Origin: Paenibacillus pinisoli
Lineage (GTDB): Bacteria > Bacillota > Bacilli > Paenibacillales > Paenibacillaceae
Direction: 5' to 3'
NCBI RefSeq assembly: GCF_003605435.1
Contig: NZ_QXQB01000003.1
Location: 372,001-436,000 of the forward strand
DNA: 64,000 nucleotides
Of this stretch, positions 1 to 9,474 are shown in pieces. The notes beneath the pieces were generated by a model, which saw only the letters and a program-made list of their open reading frames with translations, was not told the DNA's origin and searched no databases. Position 1 is the first letter of the stretch, and each line of letters begins with the position of its first letter. Both the position numbers and the translations under genes were made by a program.

Positions 1-1268
1 TAGCCGAGCAGCAGCATAACGCCCGTCACGGCGAACGGCAGCTCCACTCGGCCTCCTGCCAGCAGGAGCCCCGCCGTATAGGTGGCACCCGCCGAACCGA
101 CGCTGCGGAAGACGGAGCGCATGCCCGCATAGATGTTGCGGTCGCGCTCATGCAGCGCCGACATCGACTGGCTGTCGATCATATTGCTTAGCATGGTGAA
201 TCCGCCGCCCCTCATGAGCAGGAGCATAGCGAACATGGCCACCGGCAATTGCATGCTCAGCACGAATGCCAGCAGCGCATTGCCCAGATACACCCAGCGG
301 AACGCCTTCGCCGTGCCGAAGCGCTCCAGCACCCACGGCGTCAGCAGCGAAGCTATGAACAGCAATATGCCGTTCGCCGTAAGCAGCAGCGAGATCGCGC
401 TGTCCTCCCAGCCCGTCCGGTGCTTCACCATCACGTTCAGAAACCCGCCGATCATCGCAAAGCTGATGCCGCTAATAAACGTATAGCAGGCCAGCGTCCA
501 TACCGTCCGGCTCGGCTTGCGCCATACGAACGTCTTCGGTCCGCGCCCGCTCTCTTGAGGGGTAGCTGGCGATCCGGCAGACTGGCGGCTTCCCGCAGCC
601 TGAGCCGTAAGCCCTCCCTCTGAATTCGCTGCGGTCATTCGTCCGCCCCGGCGCTCCGGAGGGAGCCATAGCGCCCTCAGCAGTCCCAGTGCCGCGAGCG
701 TGCCCGCAGCGCAATAGAGCACCGCCCGGTAGCCGGCTGCGGCCCCTTCCGGGTCCGCGCTGCCAGAGAGCCAGCCCGGAATCATGCCGCCAAGCAGCGT
801 CCCCGCTCCGACGAACATGGTGAATACCGCAAACATCAAGCTGAACGACCGGGTTTCTTCCTTGCGCGACCGGCTGTAGGAGAACAGCAGCTGCACCTCC
901 GTCGTCTCGATACAGCACAATCCCATCGATATCAATATTTGAGCCGCATAAAACCGAATCTCTCCACTGCCCGAGGCGAATAAGGCGACCCCGCCCGCTA
1001 CGGCGAACACGCCGGACACGAGCAGGGGCTTGCGCCCGGCCTTGCCCGCCAGCAGGCTCACCGGAATCGCGAGCCCGCCCATCACGAGAATGCCTGTCGA
1101 GACGATGCCGCCGACCTTCGCTTCGGTCAATCCCATCGCCAGCAAATAATAATTAAGCACAAGCGTGTACAACCCGATGCCGATCCCGTACAGCGCCTCG
1201 CTGGTCAGAAACCGGCGCGCGCCTTCGCTCATTTGCAGCGTATCTCTAAAGTAGCTGTTGCCTGCCAT
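1..1268 (-). CDS. MFS transporter, 3' end beyond the window
   Basis: The minus-strand frame is open from an ATG at 1268 to position 1, so only the first ~422 residues are visible. The product begins MAGNSYFRDTLQMSEGARRF and contains many hydrophobic segments, with a polar Ser/Gly/Pro-rich loop in the middle typical of the linker between the two six-helix halves of major facilitator proteins. It starts 23 bases after the stop of the permease gene and has an AGGGAAAGG-like ribosome site. It is therefore probably the last or a late gene of the sugar transport operon and would move a sugar or breakdown product across the membrane. The substrate is unknown. Confidence 0.8.
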   Translation of the reverse strand, partial: MAGNSYFRDTLQMSEGARRFLTSEALYGIGIGLYTLVLNYYLLAMGLTEAKVGGIVSTGILVMGGLAIPVSLLAGKAGRKPLLVSGVFAVAGGVALFASGSGEIRFYAAQILISMGLCCIETTEVQLLFSYSRSRKEETRSFSLMFAVFTMFVGAGTLLGGMIPGWLSGSADPEGAAAGYRAVLYCAAGTLAALGLLRALWLPPERRGGRMTAANSEGGLTAQAAGSRQSAGSPATPQESGRGPKTFVWRKPSRTVWTLACYTFISGISFAMIGGFLNVMVKHRTGWEDSAISLLLTANGILLFIASLLTPWVLERFGTAKAFRWVYLGNALLAFVLSMQLPVAMFAMLLLMRGGGFTMLSNMIDSQSMSALHERDRNIYAGMRSVFRSVGSAGATYTAGLLLAGGRVELPFAVTGVMLLLG

Positions 1269-1291
1269 GATGTGTCAGAACCTTTCCCTGC

Positions 1292-2104
1292 TCACCCTTT
1301 GATGCCCGTTCCCGCAACGCCTTCCACGATATGCTTCTGCGCCATAAAGAAGATGGCGAGCGGCGGGATGCAGATGAGCGTCGTTACGGCCATAATGCCC
1401 TCCATGTCGACGCCGTACATGCCGCGGAATTGCGCCAGTCCAAGCGTCAGTGTGTACTTGCTTTGATCGTTCAGGAAGATCAGCGGTCCCAGATAGTCAT
1501 TCCAGCTGTTCAGCATATGGAAGACTCCGACCAGCACCAGCGCCGGCGTCATAAGCGGCGTAATGATGCGCAGGAAGATTTGCACGGGATTGGCTCCGTC
1601 GATCCGCGCCGCTTCCTCCAGCTCCACCGGGAGCGTCATGATGAACTGCCGCAGCAGGAAGATGAAGAATGGAGCCCCGAAGAACGAAGGCACGATAAGC
1701 GGCTTCAGCGTATTGATCCAGCCCAGATAATTAAATTCCATATAGAGCGGAATCATCGTCACTTCCCACGGAATCATCATCGTCGCCAGGAGCAGAATGA
1801 ACAGCGCGTCGCGCCCCTTGAACTTGTATCTCGCAAAGCCGTAAGCGACCAGCGCAGAGGACAGCAGCTGTCCGAGCAGCGACAGGCAGGTGACGATCAG
1901 CGAGTTTTTGAGAAACAGATTGAAGGGCTGGGATGTCCACGCCTTGGCGAAATTATCAAAATGAAGCGCTGACGGGAGCCACTTCGGCGGGAACAGGTAC
2001 AGCTCCGTAGGCGACTTCAGCGACGTCGTCAGCAGCCAGAAGAAAGGCGCCAGGAACAAGGCGGACAGGAACGCCAGCAGCGTATAGATGATGACTTTTT
2101 TCAT
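1292..2104 (-). CDS. Carbohydrate ABC transporter permease (MalG/UgpE type)
   Basis: 270 residues. Inner subunit of an ABC sugar importer. The protein has an N-terminal membrane helix (about residues 5-27), further helices, and the cytoplasmic EAA loop (EELEEAARIDGANPVQIF, about residues 165-185) that docks on the ATPase. It ends in the short GIKG tail common in this subfamily. It begins 10 bases after the first permease and follows the binding protein, giving the usual order binding protein, MalF-like, MalG-like. No ATPase gene is present in the cluster, so a shared MsmX-type ATPase encoded elsewhere is expected. Confidence 0.92.
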   Translation of the reverse strand: MKKVIIYTLLAFLSALFLAPFFWLLTTSLKSPTELYLFPPKWLPSALHFDNFAKAWTSQPFNLFLKNSLIVTCLSLLGQLLSSALVAYGFARYKFKGRDALFILLLATMMIPWEVTMIPLYMEFNYLGWINTLKPLIVPSFFGAPFFIFLLRQFIMTLPVELEEAARIDGANPVQIFLRIITPLMTPALVLVGVFHMLNSWNDYLGPLIFLNDQSKYTLTLGLAQFRGMYGVDMEGIMAVTTLICIPPLAIFFMAQKHIVEGVAGTGIKG

Positions 2105-2114
2105 GCGCGTCCCC

Positions 2115-3077
2115 TCATTTCGCTTTCTTTTTATTGCCGTTCTGCTTCATCTCGCCCTCGTAGTACACCCACATGCTGGAGGACTTGAAGACGACCATCG
2201 TGAGCGCCAGCACGATCAGGAACATAAACCAGGCGTTGGCGGAGGCATAACCCATCTTGGAATATTTGAAGGCGTTCTCATACATGTACATCGCGTAAAA
2301 GTAAGTGGACCGCATCGGCCCGCCGCCTGTCAGCACAAGCGCAAGCGTCAGCTGCTGGAACGCCGCAATAATCGTCGTAATCAGATTGAACAGCACCGTC
2401 GGGCTGAGCATCGGCAGCGTAATGCTGAAGAACTGCCGGCCGCGTCCCGCACCGTCTATCGAAGACGCCTCGTATAGCTCCTTCGGAATGTTTTTGAGCC
2501 CGGCAAGAAAGATCAGCATCATCGTCCCTTGCCCCCACAGGCTGGCGATGACGATGGCCACCGGCGCCCATGTCGTATCGTTGAGCCAATCCGGCCCCGT
2601 AATGCCAAGCAGCGACAGGAAGTAATTCAGAATGCCGTATTCGCCGCTGTACACCCAAGCCCAGATCATCGCCAGCGCAACGCCAGAGATGACGGAGGGC
2701 AGATAGAAGATGGTGCGGAAGATCGACTTGCCTCTGACATTCTGGTTCAGCAGCATGGCAAGCCCCAGGGCTATAATGATATTGAGCGGAACAAATAGTG
2801 CCGCGAACTTGAGCGTGACGCCCAGCGATGTCCAGAACATCGGGTCTTCCGTGAACATTTCCGAATAATTGCGAAAGCCTATAAACTCCACCTGGCCGAC
2901 AACCGGCCAATCAAAAAAGCTGATGACAAGCGAAAAGAGGAGCGGCCCCAGCGTGAAGGCGAACAGACCGATTATCCATGGGAGAATAAAGAGGTAGGGT
3001 GTTGCCCTACCCCATTTGATCTTGCTTCGCCGTTTCGCCGCTTGCGGGGGGATGATCGCTGTCTCGTGTGTGCTCAT
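2115..3077 (-). CDS. Carbohydrate ABC transporter permease (MalF/UgpA type)
   Basis: 320 residues from the chosen start. A longer reading from 3101 is open, but an AAGGGG ribosome site sits inside its first codons, eight bases before the ATG at 3077, so MSTHETAI is the likely N-terminus. The protein has six predicted membrane segments and the EAA loop (ELYEASSIDGAGRGRQFF). It would pair with the next gene to form the channel of a sugar importer fed by the lipoprotein encoded just upstream. Confidence 0.92.
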   Translation of the reverse strand: MSTHETAIIPPQAAKRRSKIKWGRATPYLFILPWIIGLFAFTLGPLLFSLVISFFDWPVVGQVEFIGFRNYSEMFTEDPMFWTSLGVTLKFAALFVPLNIIIALGLAMLLNQNVRGKSIFRTIFYLPSVISGVALAMIWAWVYSGEYGILNYFLSLLGITGPDWLNDTTWAPVAIVIASLWGQGTMMLIFLAGLKNIPKELYEASSIDGAGRGRQFFSITLPMLSPTVLFNLITTIIAAFQQLTLALVLTGGGPMRSTYFYAMYMYENAFKYSKMGYASANAWFMFLIVLALTMVVFKSSSMWVYYEGEMKQNGNKKKAK

Positions 3078-3107
3078 GTTAATTCCCCTTCCCCGGCGCA
3101 TTCATCG

Positions 3108-4406
3108 TTATTTCAAAAACTTCTCCGATTCCTTCACAGCCTGATCCAGCATCTCCTGCGGATTATTGCCGAGCATGATCGCTTCCACCGCGACCGACAG
3201 GTTCCGGTTGATCTGGCTCCAGTTCGGATGCAGCAGGAACGCCGGCGCATTGGAGGAGCGCTCCAGCATGGTGTAGAACGGTTTGTACAGCGCGTCCTCC
3301 TTGAAGCCCTTCTCTTCAACGATGCTGATGCGGATCGGCAGATCGGCCGTTCTCATCTTGATCGCTTCCTCGGAGACATAGAACTTCACGAACTCCCATG
3401 CCGCTTCCTTATGCTTGGAATCCTTGGCGATGGAGACGGCGGATTGCGCCAGCACGCCCTTCACATCCTTGCCCGGGAAGACTGGCGGCTCGACCGTACC
3501 GACGTCGATGCCCGCTTCCTTGAAGCCCTCCAGCGGCCAGATGCCGCTTTCCCACATGGCGATTTTGCCGGCTTTGAAAATGTCATCGCCGCTTTGCTGG
3601 TTTTTGCCGCCGACGAGCACGCCGTAGCCTTCCTTCACCGCTTGGCCGAGCACGCCGATGGCTTCCGCTGTTTCCTTGCTGTTCATATAGCCCTCGATAG
3701 CTTTGCCGTCATCGCTGATCAAGCTGCTGCCGTTGCTCCAGACGAAGCCTTGCAGATCATAGGTGTCGTTGTCGGCGCGTACGCCGATGCCGTATTGCTT
3801 CTTGCTCTTGTCAGTCAGCTTCTGGGCGATGGCCTTCATGTCGTCCCATGACCAGCCGTCCTGCGGATACGGGATGCCCGCATCGTCGAACAGCTTCTTG
3901 TTATAATAAAAGACCCTTGTCGTGAAGCCCGCCGGCAAGCCGTACAGATTGCCCTCTACTTTGTTGTAGGCGAACAGGCCCGGATAGAAATCGTCAATTT
4001 GGAGCGTCTCATCCTTCTCGACAAAGCCGTCCAGCGGCTCCAGCGACTTGTAGTACGTCGGGAAGTCCCACATGTACATCACATCCGGCGGATTGCTTGC
4101 ACCGAATCCCGCAGCCAGCTTCTGGTCGAAGCCGTCGCCGTAAGGCTCCACCTGCACCTTGATGCCGGGATGCGCCGCTTCGAACTTCTTGGCGATTTCC
4201 TGCTGAATCTTCAGCGCCTCTCCGGTATCCCACGTTGCGAAGCGAATCGTAGCGTTGCCTGTGCCGTCTTTGCCTTCATTTTGCGTGTTGGTATTGCCTT
4301 TGTTCTGATCCTTGCTTCCTTCCGAATTGCCGCCTCCTCCGCATGCGGATAGGGCCAGCACGATGACCATCATGATTGCGGTCAGGAGCATTGCGGACTT
4401 CTTCAT
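3108..4406 (-). CDS. Sugar-binding lipoprotein of an ABC transporter
   Basis: 432 residues. Extracellular family-1 solute-binding protein. The start at 4406 is set by AGGGGG eight bases upstream and gives a lipoprotein signal MKKSAMLLTAIMMVIVLALS followed by the lipobox Cys (LSAC) and a Gly/Ser/Asn-rich tether. The mature part has the fold features of sugar-binding proteins (FATWDTGEALKIQQEIAKKF, then PPDVMYMWDFPTYY and FYYNKKLFDDAGI). A strong hairpin lies just upstream, between this gene and the response regulator, and probably sets its expression relative to the regulator genes. The ligand is unknown. Confidence 0.92.
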   Translation of the reverse strand: MKKSAMLLTAIMMVIVLALSACGGGGNSEGSKDQNKGNTNTQNEGKDGTGNATIRFATWDTGEALKIQQEIAKKFEAAHPGIKVQVEPYGDGFDQKLAAGFGASNPPDVMYMWDFPTYYKSLEPLDGFVEKDETLQIDDFYPGLFAYNKVEGNLYGLPAGFTTRVFYYNKKLFDDAGIPYPQDGWSWDDMKAIAQKLTDKSKKQYGIGVRADNDTYDLQGFVWSNGSSLISDDGKAIEGYMNSKETAEAIGVLGQAVKEGYGVLVGGKNQQSGDDIFKAGKIAMWESGIWPLEGFKEAGIDVGTVEPPVFPGKDVKGVLAQSAVSIAKDSKHKEAAWEFVKFYVSEEAIKMRTADLPIRISIVEEKGFKEDALYKPFYTMLERSSNAPAFLLHPNWSQINRNLSVAVEAIMLGNNPQEMLDQAVKESEKFLK

Positions 4407-4451
4407 TTCGAATTCCCCCTGTGGTGTAGGATCGTTGCGGGTCCAAAATAA

Positions 4452-4490
4452 TTGAACCGCTTTCATTGTAGCTCGATGAAAGCGGTTCAA
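4452..4490 (-). terminator. 15-bp perfect stem-loop between regulator and binding-protein genes
   Basis: Arms at 4452-4466 and 4476-4490 are perfectly complementary with a 9-base loop. Read on the minus strand the stem is followed by TTATTTT, as in an intrinsic terminator. It sits 68 bases after the regulator stop and 46 bases before the binding-protein start, leaving little room for a separate promoter. It may be a partial terminator. The arm ATGAAAGCGGTTCAA is also close to a catabolite-responsive element. Confidence 0.65.
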
Positions 4491-4558
4491 AAACGTTCAC
4501 GCGTCCGCTCTTTGGCATCCGTTTGTTCGATAACGGGCGAGCTTCGCGAATTTGTATG

Positions 4559-5716
4559 TTAGGATTCTCCTTTTTGTTGGCCCCGATACTGGCTCGGGGT
4601 CATGCCGCTTGAGCGCTTGAACCATTTGCTGAAATATTTGCCGTCGATAAGGCCGATATGCTCGGCAATATCCTGCTGCGTCAGCGTCGTATGGGCCAGC
4701 ATGTCGCGGGCGGCCCTCAGGCGCATCCGGTGGATGAAGTCCACAAAGTTCTCCCCCGACACCTTCTTGAACAGCGTGCTGAAATGGCTGCGGCTCAGCC
4801 CCACACGATCCGCCACGTTGCTGACGGACCACGGATAGCGGAGATCCTGCGCCACAATGGCGACTGCCTTCTGCAGCGCCTCCGGCCATGATTCCGCATG
4901 TATGCCGTAGCTGCGGTCGCGCTCCGCCTTCGCATGCAGCGAACGGACGGTGCGCAGCCAGCCCTCCATGCCGCGCTGTGCGCCCTCCTTGTACCAGCGG
5001 AAGGAGGAGTCCTTGCCCAGCCTCTCCATCAGCAGCGCATCCAGCTCTTCCTTCAGCCCAGGCGCAAATACGAGATAGCAGCGATTGTGCCCGCACAACA
5101 GCGCAGCGGCTCGCGGCTTCTCCGCAAGCGAATGGGCGAGCTCGCCGAGACCTTCCTCCTGCTGCAGCAGGTAGACCTCGTGGCCGCCCTCCATCCAGCT
5201 CCATTCGGCCGCCCAGCGCTGCCGGAGCCCCTCCAGAAATTCGGCTTCGTTATGCGCTCCGAACAGCCAAGCGCAGAACAGATCGTCCAGGCGTCCGGCA
5301 GCCTTTGATTCCCGAGGCGCAGCCGCTTCGGCGGACAATTCGTCCCGAAAGCCCCCGAGCAGCCGCTCCATCTCTTCATCCTCGAAGGCGGTCTTGAGCA
5401 AATAACCAGCCACGCCCAGCTTGATGCCTTGCTGCGCATACTCAAAATCGCGGTGGCAGCTGAGCAGCAATATTTTGGTATGAGGGGCCAGCTCCTTGAT
5501 TTTGCGCGTCAATTCAATGCCGTCCATCTCCGGCATGACGATATCGGTAATGACGACCTCCGGCCGATGCTCCAGAAAGCTCTCCCACGCCTTGCGCCCG
5601 TTCGGAACATCGTCGACAACCTCCATCCGGAAGTCGCTCCAGTTCACCGTAGCGCGCAGTCCTTTGCGGACAATGCTCTCATCATCGGCAATCAATACCT
5701 TAATGCGTTCATTCAT
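4559..5716 (-). CDS. Response regulator, YesN type (receiver + AraC helix-turn-helix)
   Basis: 385 residues. The N-terminal receiver has the acidic pair D11/D12 and the phosphoacceptor D58 (EVVITDIVMPEMDG). The C-terminal ~100 residues are an AraC-type pair of helix-turn-helices (VSNVADRVGLSRSHFSTLFK, then YFSKWFKRSSGMTPSQYR). Its start overlaps the kinase stop by 8 bases, so the two are translationally coupled. In this family the kinase senses sugars or a loaded binding protein outside the cell, and the regulator switches on the neighbouring transporter operon. Confidence 0.93.
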   Translation of the reverse strand: MNERIKVLIADDESIVRKGLRATVNWSDFRMEVVDDVPNGRKAWESFLEHRPEVVITDIVMPEMDGIELTRKIKELAPHTKILLLSCHRDFEYAQQGIKLGVAGYLLKTAFEDEEMERLLGGFRDELSAEAAAPRESKAAGRLDDLFCAWLFGAHNEAEFLEGLRQRWAAEWSWMEGGHEVYLLQQEEGLGELAHSLAEKPRAAALLCGHNRCYLVFAPGLKEELDALLMERLGKDSSFRWYKEGAQRGMEGWLRTVRSLHAKAERDRSYGIHAESWPEALQKAVAIVAQDLRYPWSVSNVADRVGLSRSHFSTLFKKVSGENFVDFIHRMRLRAARDMLAHTTLTQQDIAEHIGLIDGKYFSKWFKRSSGMTPSQYRGQQKGES

Positions 5717-7436
5717 GCGAAGCCGACTCCTTTCTGGGCCATACGATCATGATGCTGGTGCCTTGCTCCGGCGTTGACTCGATAGACAATCCATACTGCG
5801 GGCCAAAATGCAGCTTGAACTTCTGATCGACATTGGCGACGCCAAGCCCGCCCCTCGTCGTCCGCTTGCTGCCCGGATTTAGCAGCGCACGCGCGCGCTC
5901 CTCCGTCATGCCGCGTCCGTTGTCCTGAAGCGTCAAGCGCAGCAGCTCCTGCTCCGCTTGCAGCTTCAGCGTGATCAGGCCTTCGCCATCCTCAAAGCCG
6001 TGAAAAAATATATTCTCGAACAGCGGCTGCAAGCTCATGCGCGGAATAAGCGCCTCTGCCGCTCCTTGATCGACATCCACCTCATAGCTGAACATATCGC
6101 CATAGCGAATGCGCTGAATATGCAGGAAATGATCGATCATCGCCAGCTCCCGCTCCACCGTAACAAGCTCCTGCGTAATGTCCAGATTGCCCTCCAGTAC
6201 CATCGTCAGATGGTAGAGCATCTTGCGGATGTCCTCGTTGCCCTGTAGCCGCGCCTTCCACTGGATCGAATTAAGCGTATTGAACAGCAGATGGGGATTG
6301 ATCTGATAGTGGATCGCTCGCAGCTCGGCCTCTTTCTTCTGCTGCTCTGTACGGGTCACCTCGTCCAGCAGCGTCTGGATTTGGGCGACCATGTTGTTGA
6401 AGCTGCGCCCCAGCACGCCAAGCTCGTCCTCGGAGTCCACCTCAATCCGGGTCTGCAGCTTGCCCGCCCCCGCTTTGTTCATGGAATCCTTCACCCGCTT
6501 GATGCGCGAGGTGAACTTGGACGCCAGCCATACCGCCAATATCAAAGCAAGCAGAACAGACAGCGCCAGGCCAATTACCGTATATGAGCGAATGACATTC
6601 GACGATTGATAGAACGTCTCGTACGGCAAGCGCGCCTCTACTGTCCAGTCATTCTCCGCAAGCGGCTGCGACCAGATGACATCATCCGTCTGCGGCTCCC
6701 TGTCGCCTAGCGAATCGTAGATGACCTTCCCGGCGCTATTCCGAATGGTTAGCGAAGCAACCATATCCCGCTCGAAGCGCTTCAGCTGATCATAGATATC
6801 GTCTGCTTCCATCTCGATCAATATGCTGCTTTCCTTGAGCGGCCCCTCTTTATTGCGAATCGGCACGACCAGCCCCATCACCTTGCGGGATGCATCGCGA
6901 TAGTCGGCGCGGTAATGATGCGTCTCGTACAGGCCTGTCCAGTATTGACCGCGGAACTCGGGGCTAATGCCGGTCCACCAGCTCTCCTGCCGCAATACGT
7001 CCGGCATCAGCGTATTCTCGCCATAGAAATAACCGGATTTCGTGACGATGAATACACCGGCATGCATCTCAGTTTTAAGCGCTTTCAAAAAATCTTCCAG
7101 ATTGTTTTTCTCCTGAATTTGCGAATAGGACTTCGGCACTTCTTCCGTTATGACGCTTTTGGTCGGGTCAAGCAGATAGGAATGGATATATTCGGCCGTC
7201 AGCCTCATCTGGCGAAGCTGGGCATCGATTTGGTATTGAAGCTGGGATACCGCATTCTCCCCGTATTTGCCGAACTGCACATGCAGCAAGTCCGAGGAAG
7301 TGCGGTACGATAAGAAACCCAGCGACAGCAGCGGTATAATGGCGACTACCAGAAAAAAAGTGAGCAGCTTGAAGCGTATGCTCTTGCGCGGAAGCTGCAG
7401 TCCTCTCCGAATCCAACCTTGCGGCGTTCTGTCCAC
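5709..7436 (-). CDS. Sensor histidine kinase, YesM type
   Basis: 575 residues from a GTG start behind AGGAGG. It has a first membrane helix (~22-43), a large extracellular sensing region, a second helix (~288-308), HAMP, then the His_kinase motif (AIHYQINPHLLFNTLNSIQW) with the phosphoacceptor His near residue 380. The HATPase_c domain shows an N-box (LFENIFFHG), a DNGRG box and a GGLGVAN box. It is paired with the AraC-type regulator immediately downstream and presumably responds to the sugar handled by this cluster. Confidence 0.93.
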   Translation of the reverse strand: MDRTPQGWIRRGLQLPRKSIRFKLLTFFLVVAIIPLLSLGFLSYRTSSDLLHVQFGKYGENAVSQLQYQIDAQLRQMRLTAEYIHSYLLDPTKSVITEEVPKSYSQIQEKNNLEDFLKALKTEMHAGVFIVTKSGYFYGENTLMPDVLRQESWWTGISPEFRGQYWTGLYETHHYRADYRDASRKVMGLVVPIRNKEGPLKESSILIEMEADDIYDQLKRFERDMVASLTIRNSAGKVIYDSLGDREPQTDDVIWSQPLAENDWTVEARLPYETFYQSSNVIRSYTVIGLALSVLLALILAVWLASKFTSRIKRVKDSMNKAGAGKLQTRIEVDSEDELGVLGRSFNNMVAQIQTLLDEVTRTEQQKKEAELRAIHYQINPHLLFNTLNSIQWKARLQGNEDIRKMLYHLTMVLEGNLDITQELVTVERELAMIDHFLHIQRIRYGDMFSYEVDVDQGAAEALIPRMSLQPLFENIFFHGFEDGEGLITLKLQAEQELLRLTLQDNGRGMTEERARALLNPGSKRTTRGGLGVANVDQKFKLHFGPQYGLSIESTPEQGTSIMIVWPRKESASHE

Positions 7437-7500
7437 GCTAGTCGCCTCCTCCTGACATCATGCTTGTGTATCAGAAGTGTATCACGCCGGATGCCTCTCT

Positions 7501-9222
7501 TCAAACGGTGGAAAAATGTTCCTTAGATGCGTATTCATTCGCCAAAATCAGGAATACGCTTGATGTCCAGGTGAATGCCCGGTCCCGCAAGCCTTCGCCG
7601 GTCAAGGCATTGTAATTCTCCGCCATGCCGCTTACGCTCGCCATGCGGCAGAAGCGCTCCGCAGCCGTCCGCGCAAGCTCATGCTCCCCAGCGCTTGCCA
7701 GACCGTCGGCCAGCAGCATCATCACCGGCGCCCAGATCGGCCCGCGCCAATAGCCGTCCGGCGAATAATACGAGCTGCCGACGCTTTCGGTGGCAAAGCC
7801 GTGCTCTGTCAGGAAACGTCCCTCCTCCGCCAGCCCCGCCACCAAGTGGCGGAAGAGTGGCTCCGGAAGCCGCTTCCCAAGAATAACGGGCATATACAGC
7901 AGGAGGCTGTCTCCGCCCCGCTCCAGCTGTTCGTCGCGAACCCATGCGCATAGGGACGTTCCGTCCCAGAAGCGTTCGACTAGCCGGTCCGTCAGCGACT
8001 TGGCGCGATGCTCCCATTCCCGTCCCTCGTCAGTCTTGCCCAGCTCATGGGCAACCTTCGCAATCGCCTCGCATTGCAGGATGAGGAAGGCGCATAGATC
8101 CGGCGTCTCGATCGGACCGCCGAAGCGGAATACGGTGCTGTTGTCCCAGCCGCTGTCATTGCCGTGCTGATACTCCGGAATGTCGTTTCCGTTGTCGTCG
8201 CGCTCCTCGAACCACCAATTGGTCCATCTTACGAGCGGCTCGTAAATTTCCGCAAGCTTCTCCTTGCCGATCCAGCCGGACCGCTCCATCATCCAGTTCA
8301 GCGTCCAGCCGTGGATGGGAGGCTTACAGCAATTCCATAGCGCGTACTTGTCATTGATAAAATCGGGCAGCGCCCCGCTTTCATCCTGCGCATCAAAGAA
8401 AATCATCAATTGATCCCAGGCCAGCTGGGGCTGATGACGGATTAACGCCATCGCATTGAAGCAGTGGTCCCAGCTCCATATATTCGTCATCCAGTTCTTC
8501 GACATATACATGGCCGGCCTCGTCAGCATGCCCCGCTTCGGCACGACACAGGACCAGGTAATATAGGCCGCCAGCTTGCGCGCTTCGCTCCACTTGCCGT
8601 CCGACGGCAGCGTGCGGCTAAGCCATTCGCGGTACTCGTTCCCCGCTTCCCGCTTGCATGCCTCCATCATCCTCGTTACCCGGACCGGCGGACGCACTGT
8701 CCAGAATTGCTCCAGCTTCACTTCAGCCAGCCCGCTCTCGGCATCCTTGCGAAGCTCGGCAATTACATGGCTGCACTTCGTTCCCGACCATGGCGCATCC
8801 ACCGCCAGCTCGCCCGAGACGCTCTCCAGCATGAAGCGCGACTCTGTCGAGAAGTGATTCACTTCCCATCGTCCGTCCTTCATCGGCGAAGCATAATCAT
8901 AGCCTCCGCATACCAGCGTCAGCCGGATATCAATTCCGCAGGAGAGAAGCTGCATTGTAAGCTCCCCTGTAATGCAGCATTCCGCATACCCTTCCGCTGC
9001 CAGCAGCCGCACGCTCTCCGGCGATGCGATGGTCTGGCAGCTGACTGCCTCACCCTCATGGATAAGCTCCAGCTTAAAAACCGCGCCATGGCTATTATCC
9101 CCGCCATGCACCGTGCGGATATAGATTCCTTCCTCCAAATCGCCTTGCTTCTTCAGCGGAGATACAACCAGAAACGAGCCATAGCGGCTATACGGCACTT
9201 GATGAAGATCATAAGTAAACAT
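7501..9222 (-). CDS. GH63-like six-hairpin glycosidase (trehalase / mannosylglycerate hydrolase-like)
   Basis: 573 residues from the ATG at 9222; an in-frame TTG at 9231 is also possible. There is no signal peptide, so it acts in the cytoplasm. The C-terminal two thirds look like an (alpha/alpha)6 barrel of clan GH-G: WSWDHCFNAMAL (candidate acid Asp), YQHGNDSGWDNS (candidate base region), GYWRGPIWAP and a final AFTWTSSVFL. The N-terminal ~200 residues form a beta-rich domain. It heads the cluster and would hydrolyse the imported disaccharide or glycoside. Linkage specificity cannot be read from the sequence. Confidence 0.75.
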   Translation of the reverse strand: MFTYDLHQVPYSRYGSFLVVSPLKKQGDLEEGIYIRTVHGGDNSHGAVFKLELIHEGEAVSCQTIASPESVRLLAAEGYAECCITGELTMQLLSCGIDIRLTLVCGGYDYASPMKDGRWEVNHFSTESRFMLESVSGELAVDAPWSGTKCSHVIAELRKDAESGLAEVKLEQFWTVRPPVRVTRMMEACKREAGNEYREWLSRTLPSDGKWSEARKLAAYITWSCVVPKRGMLTRPAMYMSKNWMTNIWSWDHCFNAMALIRHQPQLAWDQLMIFFDAQDESGALPDFINDKYALWNCCKPPIHGWTLNWMMERSGWIGKEKLAEIYEPLVRWTNWWFEERDDNGNDIPEYQHGNDSGWDNSTVFRFGGPIETPDLCAFLILQCEAIAKVAHELGKTDEGREWEHRAKSLTDRLVERFWDGTSLCAWVRDEQLERGGDSLLLYMPVILGKRLPEPLFRHLVAGLAEEGRFLTEHGFATESVGSSYYSPDGYWRGPIWAPVMMLLADGLASAGEHELARTAAERFCRMASVSGMAENYNALTGEGLRDRAFTWTSSVFLILANEYASKEHFSTV

Positions 9223-9404
9223 GGTCGGCAATTCCCCCTCGCTTCAAGTTAAATCTACTTTCAGTGTAGAGGAATTCGGTTCATTAGCAGACTTGCATCA
9301 GTCGCTTATTGCTCTCCATTTTGTTCGGCCCAAGCTTTAAAAACGCTTACATTCGTTCTTTTGTCAGTCGGGATTCTTCTTTTTGTCCGATCCTAAATAC
9401 GAGA
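9223..9404 (-). promoter_or_regulatory. Upstream region of the first sugar cluster with a cre-like site (9338-9351)
   Basis: On the minus strand 9351-9338 reads TGTAAGCGTTTTTA, one mismatch from the CcpA catabolite-responsive element consensus TGNAARCGNWWNCA. It lies about 115 bases upstream of the glycosidase start, a position expected for catabolite control of a sugar operon. No convincing -35/-10 pair was identified. Confidence 0.45.
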
Positions 9405-9455
9405 ACAGCCCCTTCCTGGCTCCCGGCGTTGGCCGCAAACGTTGGAAGGGGCTGT
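9405..9455 (-). terminator. Terminator-like hairpin after the nitroreductase gene
   Basis: Perfect 12-bp arms ACAGCCCCTTCC (9405-9416) and GGAAGGGGCTGT (9444-9455) lie 20 bases after the nitroreductase stop. The following minus-strand sequence is only moderately T-rich. Confidence 0.6.
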
Positions 9456-9474
9456 ATAGGATTTTAAGCTAAGC

